From: Bradyrhizobium jicamae
GTDB taxonomy: Bacteria > Pseudomonadota > Alphaproteobacteria > Rhizobiales > Xanthobacteraceae
NCBI RefSeq assembly: GCF_018130695.1
Contig: NZ_JAFCJX010000022.1
Span: forward strand, 1 to 64,000
Length of the DNA: 64,000 nucleotides
Reading direction: 5' to 3'
Both the position numbers and the translations under genes were made by a program. Position 1 is the stretch's first letter. Each line of letters begins with the position of its first letter. The notes beneath the pieces were generated by a model. It was not told the origin of the DNA. It saw nothing but the letters and a program-made list of their open reading frames with translations, and made no database searches. This document shows, piece by piece, positions 55,767 through 63,682 of the stretch.

Positions 55767-57538
55767 GCGGCAGCTCCGAGATAGGCCTTGATCACATCGG
55801 GGTTGGTCTTGATCGAGGCCGGCGTGCCCTCCGCGATCTTGGTGCCGAAATCGAGCACCACGATGCGGTCGGCGAGATCCATCACAAAGCCCATATCGTG
55901 CTCGACCAGCAGCACCGACATGCCGCCGTCGCGCAGCTGCCGCAGCAGGGCGGCGAGGCGCTGCTTCTCCATGTGGCGCAGGCCGGCAGCCGGCTCGTCG
56001 AGCAGCAGCAGCATCGGATCGACGCAGAGCGCGCGGGCGATCTCGACGATGCGCTGCTGGCCGAGCGACAGCGAGCCGGCGAGCTGGTCGATCTGGTCGG
56101 TGAGGCCGACGCGCGCGATCTGGCGGGCGGCTTCCGCCAGCAGCTTCGCTTCTTCGGCACGGTCGAACCGGAACATGCTGGTAACAGCGCCGGACGACCC
56201 GCGCAGATGCGCGCCGATCGCGACATTCTCCAGCACCGTCATATCGGGCACCAGCTTGACGTGCTGGAAGGTCCTGCTGACGCCGAGCTTCACCACCTCC
56301 TGGGGCGGTGCGTTCTCGACTTCCTTGCCGCGCACAAAGATCTTGCCGCTGGTCGCGGTCAGCACGCCCGTGATGAGATTGAAGGTGGTGCTCTTGCCGG
56401 CACCGTTCGGGCCGATCAGCGCCACGATCTCGCGGGCGTTGACGTCGAAGGAGACGTCGTTCACGGCGGTGACGCCGCCGAACTGTTTGCGCGCCTTCTC
56501 GATGTGCAGCAGCGTCTCCGAGGTCGCAGCCGCGCGTTCGCGCGTCTCGAGCTTCAGGGACGTATCCGGCTTCTTGCTGGCCGGCTTGATCGAAAGCCGC
56601 GCCATCAGCCACGGCCAGACGCCTGATGGGGCGAGCTGCAGCAGCAGCACCAGCAGGATGCCGAACACGATGGTCTCGAGCTGGCTCTGGCCGCCGAAAA
56701 TGTAGGGCAGGTAGCTCTGCAGCACTTCTTTCAGGACGATGACGACCCCGGCGCCGAGCACGGCCCCCCAGACGTACCCGGCGCCGCCCACGACTGCGAT
56801 GAAGAGATATTCGATGCCGGCCTGCGCGCCGAACGGCGTCGGGTTCGCGGCGCGCTGGAGGTGCGCATAGAACCAGCCGGACAGGCCGGCGAGCACCGCG
56901 GCGTAGATGAACACCAGAAGCTTCGCGCGCGGCGTCTGCACGCCAAAGGCTTCGGCGGCGATATGGCCACGGCGCAGCGCGCGGATCGCGCGGCCGGTGC
57001 GGGAATCCAGCAGGTTCATGGTGAGGATCGCGGCCAGGAGCACGCCGATCCAGATCGCGTAATAGATCGTATCCGGGCTCAGCATCCTGAACGACCCGAT
57101 CGACAGCGGCGGAATGCCGGAGATGCCATCATTGCGGCCGAGGAATTCGAGCTTGCTGAACAGATAGAACAGGCCGATGCCCCAGGCGATGGTGCCGAGC
57201 GGCAGGTAATGGCCGGAGAGGCGAACTGTGACGATGCCGAGCAGCACCGCGGCGATGCCGCTGACCAGGAGCGAGGCGGGCAATGTCAGCCAGGGCGAGA
57301 CGCCATAGGCCGTGGTCAGCACTGCCGTGGTATAGGCGCCGAAGCCGCAGAACGCGGCCTGGCCGAACGAGGTGAGGCCGCCGACGCCGGTGAGCAGCAC
57401 CAGCCCCATCGCCACCAGCGAGGCGAGGCCGATATTGTCCAAGAGCACGATCCAGAACGGCGGGATGCCCGGGATCAGCGGGATCACCGCCATCAGGGCG
57501 GCGAAGATGACGAGAGGAAGCCGCTGCATCGCGCTCAA
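55763..57538 (-). CDS. Fused LivM permease-LivG ATPase
   Basis: This 591-residue protein joins a LivM-type permease (about 1-315, eight to ten hydrophobic segments; GVGGLTSFGQAAFCGFGAY marks LivM) to a LivG-type ATPase (about 342-591) through a Lys/Glu/Ala-rich linker (315-342). In the ATPase, Walker A GPNGAGKST is at 376-384, the signature LSLGQQR at 490-496, Walker B MLLLLDEP at 509-516 and the H-loop His at 547. Such fusions are known in this transporter class. It overlaps both flanking genes by four bases. Confidence 0.92.
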   Translation of the reverse strand: MSAMQRLPLVIFAALMAVIPLIPGIPPFWIVLLDNIGLASLVAMGLVLLTGVGGLTSFGQAAFCGFGAYTTAVLTTAYGVSPWLTLPASLLVSGIAAVLLGIVTVRLSGHYLPLGTIAWGIGLFYLFSKLEFLGRNDGISGIPPLSIGSFRMLSPDTIYYAIWIGVLLAAILTMNLLDSRTGRAIRALRRGHIAAEAFGVQTPRAKLLVFIYAAVLAGLSGWFYAHLQRAANPTPFGAQAGIEYLFIAVVGGAGYVWGAVLGAGVVIVLKEVLQSYLPYIFGGQSQLETIVFGILLVLLLQLAPSGVWPWLMARLSIKPASKKPDTSLKLETRERAAATSETLLHIEKARKQFGGVTAVNDVSFDVNAREIVALIGPNGAGKSTTFNLITGVLTATSGKIFVRGKEVENAPPQEVVKLGVSRTFQHVKLVPDMTVLENVAIGAHLRGSSGAVTSMFRFDRAEEAKLLAEAARQIARVGLTDQIDQLAGSLSLGQQRIVEIARALCVDPMLLLLDEPAAGLRHMEKQRLAALLRQLRDGGMSVLLVEHDMGFVMDLADRIVVLDFGTKIAEGTPASIKTNPDVIKAYLGAAA

Positions 57539-58575
57539 TCCTTCTCTTCTTCGACCGCGGGCGCCGCGAGCGAGCGCAGCACCAGCACGGGCAGGATCAG
57601 CGTGAACACGATGACTTCCTTGAAATTGCTGGCATAGAACGAGGAGAAGGCTTCGACCGTGCCGACCAGGATGGCCGCGACCGCGGTGAGGGGGTAGCTG
57701 ACCAGGCCGCCGATGATCGCGGCGATGAAGCCCTTCAGGCCGATCAGGAAGCCGGTGTCATAATAGAGCGTCGTGATCGGTACGATTAGAATGCCGGAGA
57801 TGGCGCCGATCACCGACGCCAGCAGGAAGGCGATCTGGCCCGACAGCGTGGTGCGGATGCCGACGAGGCGCGCGCCGAGCCGGTTGACGGCCGTGGCGCG
57901 CAGAGCCTTGCCCATCTTGGTGAAGCCGAAGAACAGCCACAGCCCGACGATGAAGGCGATGGTCAGGCCGTAGACCGCAAGGCTCTGGCCGGTGAAGACC
58001 AGCGGGCCGGCCGGCACCGAGGCCTTCGACAGCGCAGGTCCGCGCAGGCCTTCGGCGCCGAAGAACACGAGGCCGAGGCCTTGCAGCGCCAGATGGCAGC
58101 CGACGGAGGCGATCAGCAGCACCAGCACGGACGTGTGCGCGATCGGCTGGAACGCAATGCGATAGAGGAATACGCCGATCGCCGCGACGATCAGCAGCGC
58201 CAGCGCAATGTTGACCGCGATCGGCGTGGTCGGCCCGGCGAGCCTGGTGGTGGCGATGAAGAGCGCGATCGGAAACACGATGTTGAGCGCCGCCGAGCGC
58301 GCGATCTTGCGCAGATGCAGCGCCTTGCGTGCGGCATAGAGATCAAGCGCAAAGGCGACAAAACCCATCGCGACCGCGAGCCGCACCGTGCCCGGCACCT
58401 GGCCGGTCGCGAGCATCGCGTAGCTCAGCGCGCCATAGGTGACGAATTCTCCTTGGGGAATCAGGATGACCCGCGTCACCGCGAACACCAGCACCAGCGC
58501 CAGGCCGAGTAACGCGTAAACCGCGCCATTGGTGATGCCGTCCTGCAGCAGGAACAGCAAGATCGTCGTATTCAA
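57535..58575 (-). CDS. ABC transporter permease, LivH type
   Basis: A 346-residue membrane protein with about eight to ten segments and the LivH start LLFLLQDGITNGAVYALLGLALVLVFAVTRVI, QGEFVTYGALSYAML, and near the end GLKGFIAAIIGGL. It pairs with the LivM domain to form the channel. It is the first gene of the minus-strand ABC operon; its start faces the divergent marR gene with a MarR-type site between. ATG 58575. Confidence 0.92.
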   Translation of the reverse strand: MNTTILLFLLQDGITNGAVYALLGLALVLVFAVTRVILIPQGEFVTYGALSYAMLATGQVPGTVRLAVAMGFVAFALDLYAARKALHLRKIARSAALNIVFPIALFIATTRLAGPTTPIAVNIALALLIVAAIGVFLYRIAFQPIAHTSVLVLLIASVGCHLALQGLGLVFFGAEGLRGPALSKASVPAGPLVFTGQSLAVYGLTIAFIVGLWLFFGFTKMGKALRATAVNRLGARLVGIRTTLSGQIAFLLASVIGAISGILIVPITTLYYDTGFLIGLKGFIAAIIGGLVSYPLTAVAAILVGTVEAFSSFYASNFKEVIVFTLILPVLVLRSLAAPAVEEEKD

Positions 58576-58670
58576 GGCCGAGCGCTCCCCCTTTTGGGCG
58601 TCCGCATCCGGCGCTCACGTTGGGTGCGACGGCCGGGGCGGCGAATGACGGCTGTTGAAAAGCCGGTGAT

Positions 58671-58706
58671 ATTTGATATGGTCCATAACAATTATCAAAT
58701 ATAATC
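58671..58706. promoter_or_regulatory. Candidate MarR (CouR-like) operator cluster, site C
   Basis: ATTATCAAATATAATC (58691-58706; reverse complement GATTATATTTGATAAT) matches site B at 14 of 16 positions. Overlapping it are the inverted repeat ATTTGATA/TATCAAAT (58671-58678 and 58693-58700) and the dyad TATGG-T-CCATA (58677-58687). It lies 57-92 bases before marR and 96-131 before livH, so it could regulate both. Confidence 0.6.
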
Positions 58707-58762
58707 TCAAGGCCCGCGCACGCCGTGCGCAACCATCCTAGCGGGATTGCGAGTTCCGAGCG

Positions 58763-59281
58763 ATGACCGTTTCCAAGACCGCCGCCGATACTGCCAGACC
58801 CTCCCGCGCGTCACGGAAGGACTTGGTCGAGCCCGCCGCCGACGACAGCGTGCTCCAGCTCGGCGAACTGGCCGGGCTGCTCGGCTATTCGCTCAAGCGC
58901 GCCCAGCTCAAGGTGTTCGAGGACTTCCTGCGCTGCGTGGCGCCGCTGCAGCTGACGCCGGCGCAGTTCTCGGTGCTGCTGCTGCTCGACAAGAACCCCG
59001 GCCGCAACCAGACCGAGATCGCCAACACGCTCGGCATCCTCCGCCCGAACTTCGTCGCCATGCTCGACGCGCTGGAGAGCCGCGACCTCTGCAGCCGGAT
59101 GCGCTCGGCCAACGACCGCCGCTCCCACATCGTGGTGCTGACCGAAAAGGGCCGCGCGGTGCTCGCCCGCGCCAAGAAGTTCGTCGCCAACAAGCACGAG
59201 GCCCGCCTGATCGAGGTGCTCGGCCCCGAGCACCACGCGCTGATGCTGGAGATGCTGGCGAAGCTGGCGCGGGAGTTTTGA
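58763..59281 (+). CDS. MarR-family regulator (CouR-like)
   Basis: This 172-residue MarR protein has a 30-residue flexible N-terminus, LGYSLKRAQLKVFEDFLRCV as the dimer helix, and the winged helix with NQTEIANTLGILRPNFVAMLDALESRDL and SANDRRSHIV (wing). The known R. palustris CouR is a MarR repressor released by p-coumaroyl-CoA; genomic context and the sites in all three promoters of this locus support the same role here. The ATG follows GCGAG weakly; translation may be low, as for a repressor. Confidence 0.83.
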   Translation: MTVSKTAADTARPSRASRKDLVEPAADDSVLQLGELAGLLGYSLKRAQLKVFEDFLRCVAPLQLTPAQFSVLLLLDKNPGRNQTEIANTLGILRPNFVAMLDALESRDLCSRMRSANDRRSHIVVLTEKGRAVLARAKKFVANKHEARLIEVLGPEHHALMLEMLAKLAREF

Positions 59282-59301
59282 ACCGGGCTCGCCGCCTGCG
59301 C

Positions 59302-59428
59302 TCCCCGGATGCTGCGCAGCGCGTAGCGGTGCGCTGCTGGTCCGGGGCCCATCCGTCGTCATGGACAGACCTGGGTCCCGGCTCTGCGGAGCAGCGTTGC
59401 ACGCTGCACCGCGTCCGGGACACGAGAG
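59302..59428. repeat. CCGGGACACGAG-type intergenic palindrome, copy 6 of 6
   Basis: It begins CTCCCCGGATGCTGCGCAGC and ends CACCGCGTCCGGGACACGAG, like copy 1. It lies between the convergent marR and glycerate kinase genes. Confidence 0.8.
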
Positions 59429-59430
59429 CA

Positions 59431-60714
59431 TCAATCCACCAAAATCACCCGGACGTCATTCACATTCGTCAACGTCGGTCCCGTCAGCAACAGATCGCCG
59501 GTCTTCTCAAAGAACCCCGTCGCGTCGTTGTTCTCCAGGTAAGCCTTCGGATCGAGCCCGAGCGATTTCATCTTCGCGAACGTCGCCTGGTCGATGATCG
59601 CGCCGGCCGGGTCGCTGGCGCTGCCGGCGCCGCCGTCGGCGCCGTCGGTGTCGGCGGCGAGCGCTGAAACGTTCGGCGTGTCCTTCAGGAGATCGGTGAG
59701 TGCGAGGGCGTATTCCTGGTTGGGGCCGCCGCGGCCGTTGCCGCGCACGGTCACCGTGAGCTCGCCGCCGGAAAGGATCGCGATGCGCTTGCCTTCGCTG
59801 CGGGCCTGCAGCGCCATGCTTGCATGCGCGGCGGCGACCTCGCGGGCCTCACCCTCGAGATCGGCGCCGAGCTCGATCGTGGCGTAGCCGGCGTCGCGCG
59901 CGACTTTTGCCGCGGCTTCGAAGGAGGCGCCGGGTTTTGCGATCAGCTCGAACGTTGCGCGGGCGAACGCGGGATCATCAGGCTTGCAGCTTTCATTCCT
60001 GGGATCATCGAGCGCGCGGCGGACCGCGTCGTCGATCGTGAGATTGTAGCGGGCGACGAGGGCGCGGGCGTCCGCGAGCGTGGTCGGATCGGGTACCGTC
60101 GGCCCGGAGGCAATCGCGGAGGGATCGTCATGCGGCACGTCCGAGATCGCGAGCGTCACGATCTCGGCGGCGTGCCGGCCGGCGCGGGCGAGGCGACCGC
60201 CCTTGATGCGCGAGAGATGCTTGCGCACCACGTTCATCTCGCCGATCGGCGCGCCGGAGCGGAGCAGCGCGCGGTTGACTTGCTGCTTCTGCGCAAAGCT
60301 CACGCCCTCGACCGGAGCAATCCAGTTCGCCGAGCCGCCGCCGGTGAGCAGCACCAGCAGCAGGTCGTCGGCGGTCGCTTCCGCGGCGAGCTTCAGCGTG
60401 CCGTCGGCGGCCCTCAGCCCGGCCTCGTCGGGCACGGGATGGCCAGCCTCGATCACCTTGATCCGCCTTGTCGGCACGCCATGGCCGTGACGCGTGGTGG
60501 CGATGCCGACGAGGCGCGACGGATCGAGCTTGAGCACGTCGAGATAATGCCGCTCGGCGGCCTCCGCCATCGCGCCGGCGCCCTTGCCGGCGCACAGGCA
60601 GATCACCCGTCCCTTCGGTACGGGGCGCAGATGCGCCGCCAGCACGACATCGGGATGCGCGGCTGCGACCGCAGCATCGAAGATGGAACGCAGGAAGGAA
60701 CGTCGGTCGGTCAT
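59431..60714 (-). CDS. Glycerate 2-kinase (MOFRL-type, GckA/TtuD-like)
   Basis: A 427-residue kinase with the N-terminal DUF4147-type domain (ICLCAGKGAGAMAEAAE, LLTGGGSANWIAPVEG) and the C-terminal MOFRL domain (LSGGELTVTVRGNGRGGPNQEYAL, DTDGADGGAGSASDPAGAI). It phosphorylates D-glycerate, linking hydroxypyruvate or tartronate metabolism to glycolysis. ATG 60714 gives MTDRRSFLRSIF; the frame is open 26 codons further. Just upstream is the terminator of the solute receptor gene, so it has its own promoter region. Confidence 0.9.
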   Translation of the reverse strand: MTDRRSFLRSIFDAAVAAAHPDVVLAAHLRPVPKGRVICLCAGKGAGAMAEAAERHYLDVLKLDPSRLVGIATTRHGHGVPTRRIKVIEAGHPVPDEAGLRAADGTLKLAAEATADDLLLVLLTGGGSANWIAPVEGVSFAQKQQVNRALLRSGAPIGEMNVVRKHLSRIKGGRLARAGRHAAEIVTLAISDVPHDDPSAIASGPTVPDPTTLADARALVARYNLTIDDAVRRALDDPRNESCKPDDPAFARATFELIAKPGASFEAAAKVARDAGYATIELGADLEGEAREVAAAHASMALQARSEGKRIAILSGGELTVTVRGNGRGGPNQEYALALTDLLKDTPNVSALAADTDGADGGAGSASDPAGAIIDQATFAKMKSLGLDPKAYLENNDATGFFEKTGDLLLTGPTLTNVNDVRVILVD

Positions 60715-60750
60715 GATGATACTCGCGAGCTTGCCGCGGAAGGATAAAGC

Positions 60751-60779
60751 AAAACCCCCTGCGATTGTATCGCAGGGGG
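60751..60779 (-). terminator. Rho-independent terminator of the first tandem receptor gene
   Basis: On the minus strand CCCCCTGCGAT and ATCGCAGGGGG form 11-bp perfect arms around ACA, followed by TTTTGCTTT. It lies 31 bases after the stop of the receptor gene at 60811 and separates it from the glycerate kinase gene. Confidence 0.85.
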
Positions 60780-60810
60780 CTCGATTTTCCACGATATGGG
60801 AAGACTAGCC

Positions 60811-62037
60811 TTAGCCGTTGGCGTCGGCGCTGATCACGTCGCCGAACAGTTCCCACTTGTCGCCCTTGAATTTCATCAGCTGCAGCTGGCTGATCGGGGC
60901 GAAGTCGGTCGGGCCGGTGTTGATCTTGATGCCGGGCAGCAGCACCTCGGTGCGGAAGTCCTTCAGGCTCGCGGCCTGCTTCATGACGTTCTCGCGGGTG
61001 AGGTTGTCGCCGCACTGCTTCAGCACCTGCACCAGCGTCTGCGCGACGCCGAAGCCGACCACGGTGCCGCCGTCGAGCTTGTCACCCTCCGGGAAATCCT
61101 TGGCCATGAAGGCGTAGAACTCCTTCATGCCGGCGTCATTGTCCCACTGCTTGTCGGAGGCATCCTTCAGATAGGCCGCCGAGATGATGTCCTGCGCATT
61201 CTCGTAGCCGGCCGGCTTCAGCACGCTGCCGACCGAGGCCGAGACGTTGTTGAGGAAGTGGGTCGGCTTCCAGCCGATCTCGGCATTCTTCTTGATCGCC
61301 TGCGCCGCGAATTTCGGCGTGGTGATGTTGATGAACACGTCGGCGCCGGTCGACTTCATCTTGACGATGTGGGAGTCGATGGTCGGCTCCGAGGTTTCGT
61401 AGCTCTCCTCGACGACGATCATCGAGGCGCCCTTGGCGCCGAGGCCGTCCTTCAGGCCCTTCAGATAGTCCTTGCCGTAATCGTCGTTCTGATAGAGCAC
61501 GGCGATCTTGGCGTTCGGCATGTTCTTCAGGATGTACTTCGCATAGATCTGGGTTTCGCTCTGGTAGTTGGGCTGCCAGCCCATGGTCCAGGGGAAGTCC
61601 TTCGGGTCGTTCCACTTGGTGGCGCCGGTGGCGACGAACAGCTGCGGCACCTTCTTGGCGTTCATGTATTTCTGGATCGCCGAGTTCGGTGGCGTGCCGA
61701 GCGAATTGAAGATGAACAGCACCTCGTCGCTCTCGACCAGCTTGCGCGCCTGCTCCACCGTCTTCGGCGGCGAATAGGCGTCGTCATAGGAGACGAAATT
61801 GATCTTGCGGCCGTTGATGCCGCCGGCGTCGTTGATCTTCTTGAAATAGGCGGCCTCGGTCTTGCCGATGATGCCGTAGGCCGACGCCGGGCCCGAATAG
61901 GGCATGATGTTGCCGATCTTGATCTCGGTGTCGGTGGCGCCGGTGTCGTATTTCTTCTGTGCCAGTGCGCCGCCCGTCGAGGCGGCCATGAATGCGAACG
62001 CGGCCGAAAGCACCGCAAGTTTTTTGGTAGCGGACAT
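60811..62037 (-). CDS. ABC transporter solute receptor, tandem copy 1
   Basis: This 408-residue periplasmic protein has a signal peptide (cleavage near ALA-QK, residue 27) and the branched-chain receptor fold: KIGNIMPYSGPASAYGIIGKTEAAYF, INFVSYDDAYSPPKTVEQARKLVESDEVL, then VATGATKWNDPKDFPWTMGWQ. It is highly similar to the next gene and to the partial gene at the window end. No permease or ATPase gene follows in the window, so it may use one encoded elsewhere. ATG 62037 is chosen. Confidence 0.92.
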   Translation of the reverse strand: MSATKKLAVLSAAFAFMAASTGGALAQKKYDTGATDTEIKIGNIMPYSGPASAYGIIGKTEAAYFKKINDAGGINGRKINFVSYDDAYSPPKTVEQARKLVESDEVLFIFNSLGTPPNSAIQKYMNAKKVPQLFVATGATKWNDPKDFPWTMGWQPNYQSETQIYAKYILKNMPNAKIAVLYQNDDYGKDYLKGLKDGLGAKGASMIVVEESYETSEPTIDSHIVKMKSTGADVFINITTPKFAAQAIKKNAEIGWKPTHFLNNVSASVGSVLKPAGYENAQDIISAAYLKDASDKQWDNDAGMKEFYAFMAKDFPEGDKLDGGTVVGFGVAQTLVQVLKQCGDNLTRENVMKQAASLKDFRTEVLLPGIKINTGPTDFAPISQLQLMKFKGDKWELFGDVISADANG

Positions 62038-62138
62038 TAATGTCTCTCTCCCTGTTATGGTCTGATGTGCCGTGGCCCTCGGAAGGCTCTTTTTGTTGCG
62101 GCGGAAACTATCATCTTGCCGGGGCCGTCTCAACGAAA

Positions 62139-62165
62139 AGCCCCCGCGGCAATGCCGCAGGGGCT
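62139..62165 (-). terminator. Rho-independent terminator of the second tandem receptor gene
   Basis: AGCCCCCGCGGC (62139-62150) pairs with GCCGCAGGGGCT (62154-62165) around AAT, with one mismatch; on the minus strand it is followed by TTTTCG. It lies 36 bases after the stop of the gene at 62201, so each tandem receptor gene has its own terminator. Confidence 0.8.
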
Positions 62166-62200
62166 CCCGTCTTTAGTCGACCGTCCGGAGCGATTTCGAG

Positions 62201-63430
62201 CTAGCCGCCGACGTCGCCGCTCAAAATTTCACCAAAGCGCTCCCAGGTCTCGCCCTTGAAGCGGATCAGTTGCAGCTGCGAAAGCGGCGCGAAGTCGGTC
62301 GCCGAGGTGTTAACCTTGACGCCCGGCAACAGCCCGCCCGGCTCGAAATCCTTGAGACTTGCGGCCTGCTTCATGATGTTCTCGCGGGTCAGATTGTCGC
62401 CGCAGGCCTTCAGCACTTGCACCAGGCCCTGGCTGACGATGTAGGCATACATCACCGAGGCGTCGGCGCGGTTGGCTTCCGGATAGTACTTATCCAGGAA
62501 TTCGTTCCAGGCGATCATCGCCTTGTCGCTCTTCCACTGCGCGTCGGTCGGGTCCTTGAAATATTGCGAGGAGATGATGTCCTGCGCGTTATCGAAGCCG
62601 GCCGGCTTGATCACGCTGCCGATCGAGCCCGAGACGTTGTTGAGGAAATGCAGCGGCTTCCAGCCGAGCTCGGCGTTCTTCTTGATCGCCTGCGCCGCGA
62701 ATTTCGGCGTGGTGATGTTCATGAAGACGTCGGCGCCCGTAGCCTTCAGCCGTACGATGTGCGAGTCGATGGTCGGCTCGGAGACCTCATAGCTGTCCTC
62801 GATCACGATCATCGAAGCCGCCTTGGCGCCGAGGCCGTCCTTGAAACCCTTCAGATAGTCCTTGCCGTAATCGTCGTTCTGGTAGAGCACGGCGATCTTG
62901 GCGTCCGGCTTGTTCTTCAGGATGTACTTCGCATAGATGATGGTCTCGCTCTGGTAGTTGGGCTGCCAGCCCATCGTCCACGGGAAATCCTTCGGGTCGT
63001 TCCACTTGGTGGCGCCGGTGGCGACGAACAGTTGCGGCACCTTCTTCTGGTTCATGTATTTCTGGATCGCCGTGTTGGGCGGCGTGCCGAGCGAGTTGAA
63101 GATCAGCAGCACCTCGTCGCTCTCGACCAGCTTGCGCGCCTGCTCCACCGTCTTCGGCGGCGAATAGGCGTCGTCATAGCTGACAAAATTGATCTTGCGG
63201 CCGTTGATGCCGCCCTCGGCGTTGATCTTGCGGAAGTAGGCTTCCTCGGTCTTGCCGATCACGCCATAGGCCGACGCCGGTCCCGAATACGGCATGATGT
63301 TGCCGATCTTGATCTCGCTGTCGGTGGCGCCGGTATCGTATTTTTTCTGTGCGATGGACGTGGTGGAGGAGGCCGCGAGAAGTGCGAGGGCGGCGGAAAG
63401 GGCGCCCAATCGCAAACGGAATACAGGCAT
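62201..63430 (-). CDS. ABC transporter solute receptor, tandem copy 2
   Basis: A 409-residue paralogue of the preceding gene, sharing NIMPYSGPASAYGVIGKTE, YDDAYSPPKTVEQARKLVE and TGATKWNDPKDFPWTMGWQ nearly word for word. Most differences are in the C-terminal lobe (residues about 295-345; KYYPEANRADASVMYAYIVSQG), where ligand preference could differ. The signal peptide ends near SIA-QK. ATG 63430 follows AAGGGAGATCAAA, a strong ribosome-binding site, so the upstream in-frame ATG is rejected. Confidence 0.92.
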   Translation of the reverse strand: MPVFRLRLGALSAALALLAASSTTSIAQKKYDTGATDSEIKIGNIMPYSGPASAYGVIGKTEEAYFRKINAEGGINGRKINFVSYDDAYSPPKTVEQARKLVESDEVLLIFNSLGTPPNTAIQKYMNQKKVPQLFVATGATKWNDPKDFPWTMGWQPNYQSETIIYAKYILKNKPDAKIAVLYQNDDYGKDYLKGFKDGLGAKAASMIVIEDSYEVSEPTIDSHIVRLKATGADVFMNITTPKFAAQAIKKNAELGWKPLHFLNNVSGSIGSVIKPAGFDNAQDIISSQYFKDPTDAQWKSDKAMIAWNEFLDKYYPEANRADASVMYAYIVSQGLVQVLKACGDNLTRENIMKQAASLKDFEPGGLLPGVKVNTSATDFAPLSQLQLIRFKGETWERFGEILSGDVGG

Positions 63431-63537
63431 TTTGATCTCCCTTGGGATCATGATGATGCGTCATGTTTTTTTGGATCGGGAGCACTTCGCGGCTCGTTGT
63501 GGCATTGAATACCTTTCGCCGCTGACCGGCAATAAGA

Positions 63538-63567
63538 AGCCCCCGGCGATGATGTCGCGGGAGGCGT
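63538..63567 (-). terminator. Imperfect hairpin after the third receptor gene
   Basis: GCCCCCGGCGA and TCGCGGGAGGC form an imperfect stem around TGATG, in the same position relative to the third receptor gene as the clear terminators of the other two. It lies about 115 bases after the stop and is weaker. Confidence 0.4.
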
Positions 63568-63682
63568 CATTTAGTCGAACGCTGCGATCAGAGGATGCCG
63601 CTGCGCGGAATATCGGGATGATGCGGGGAAGTAGAAAGCCAGCCGCACTTCGCGATCGGCGCGAAGCCCGCCTTTGTTGGTC

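Noticed and set aside
55767..56612. Upstream extension of LivF to 525 residues
   Set aside because: It shadows the ATPase half of the LivM-LivG fusion in another frame. LivF has a proper start at 55766.
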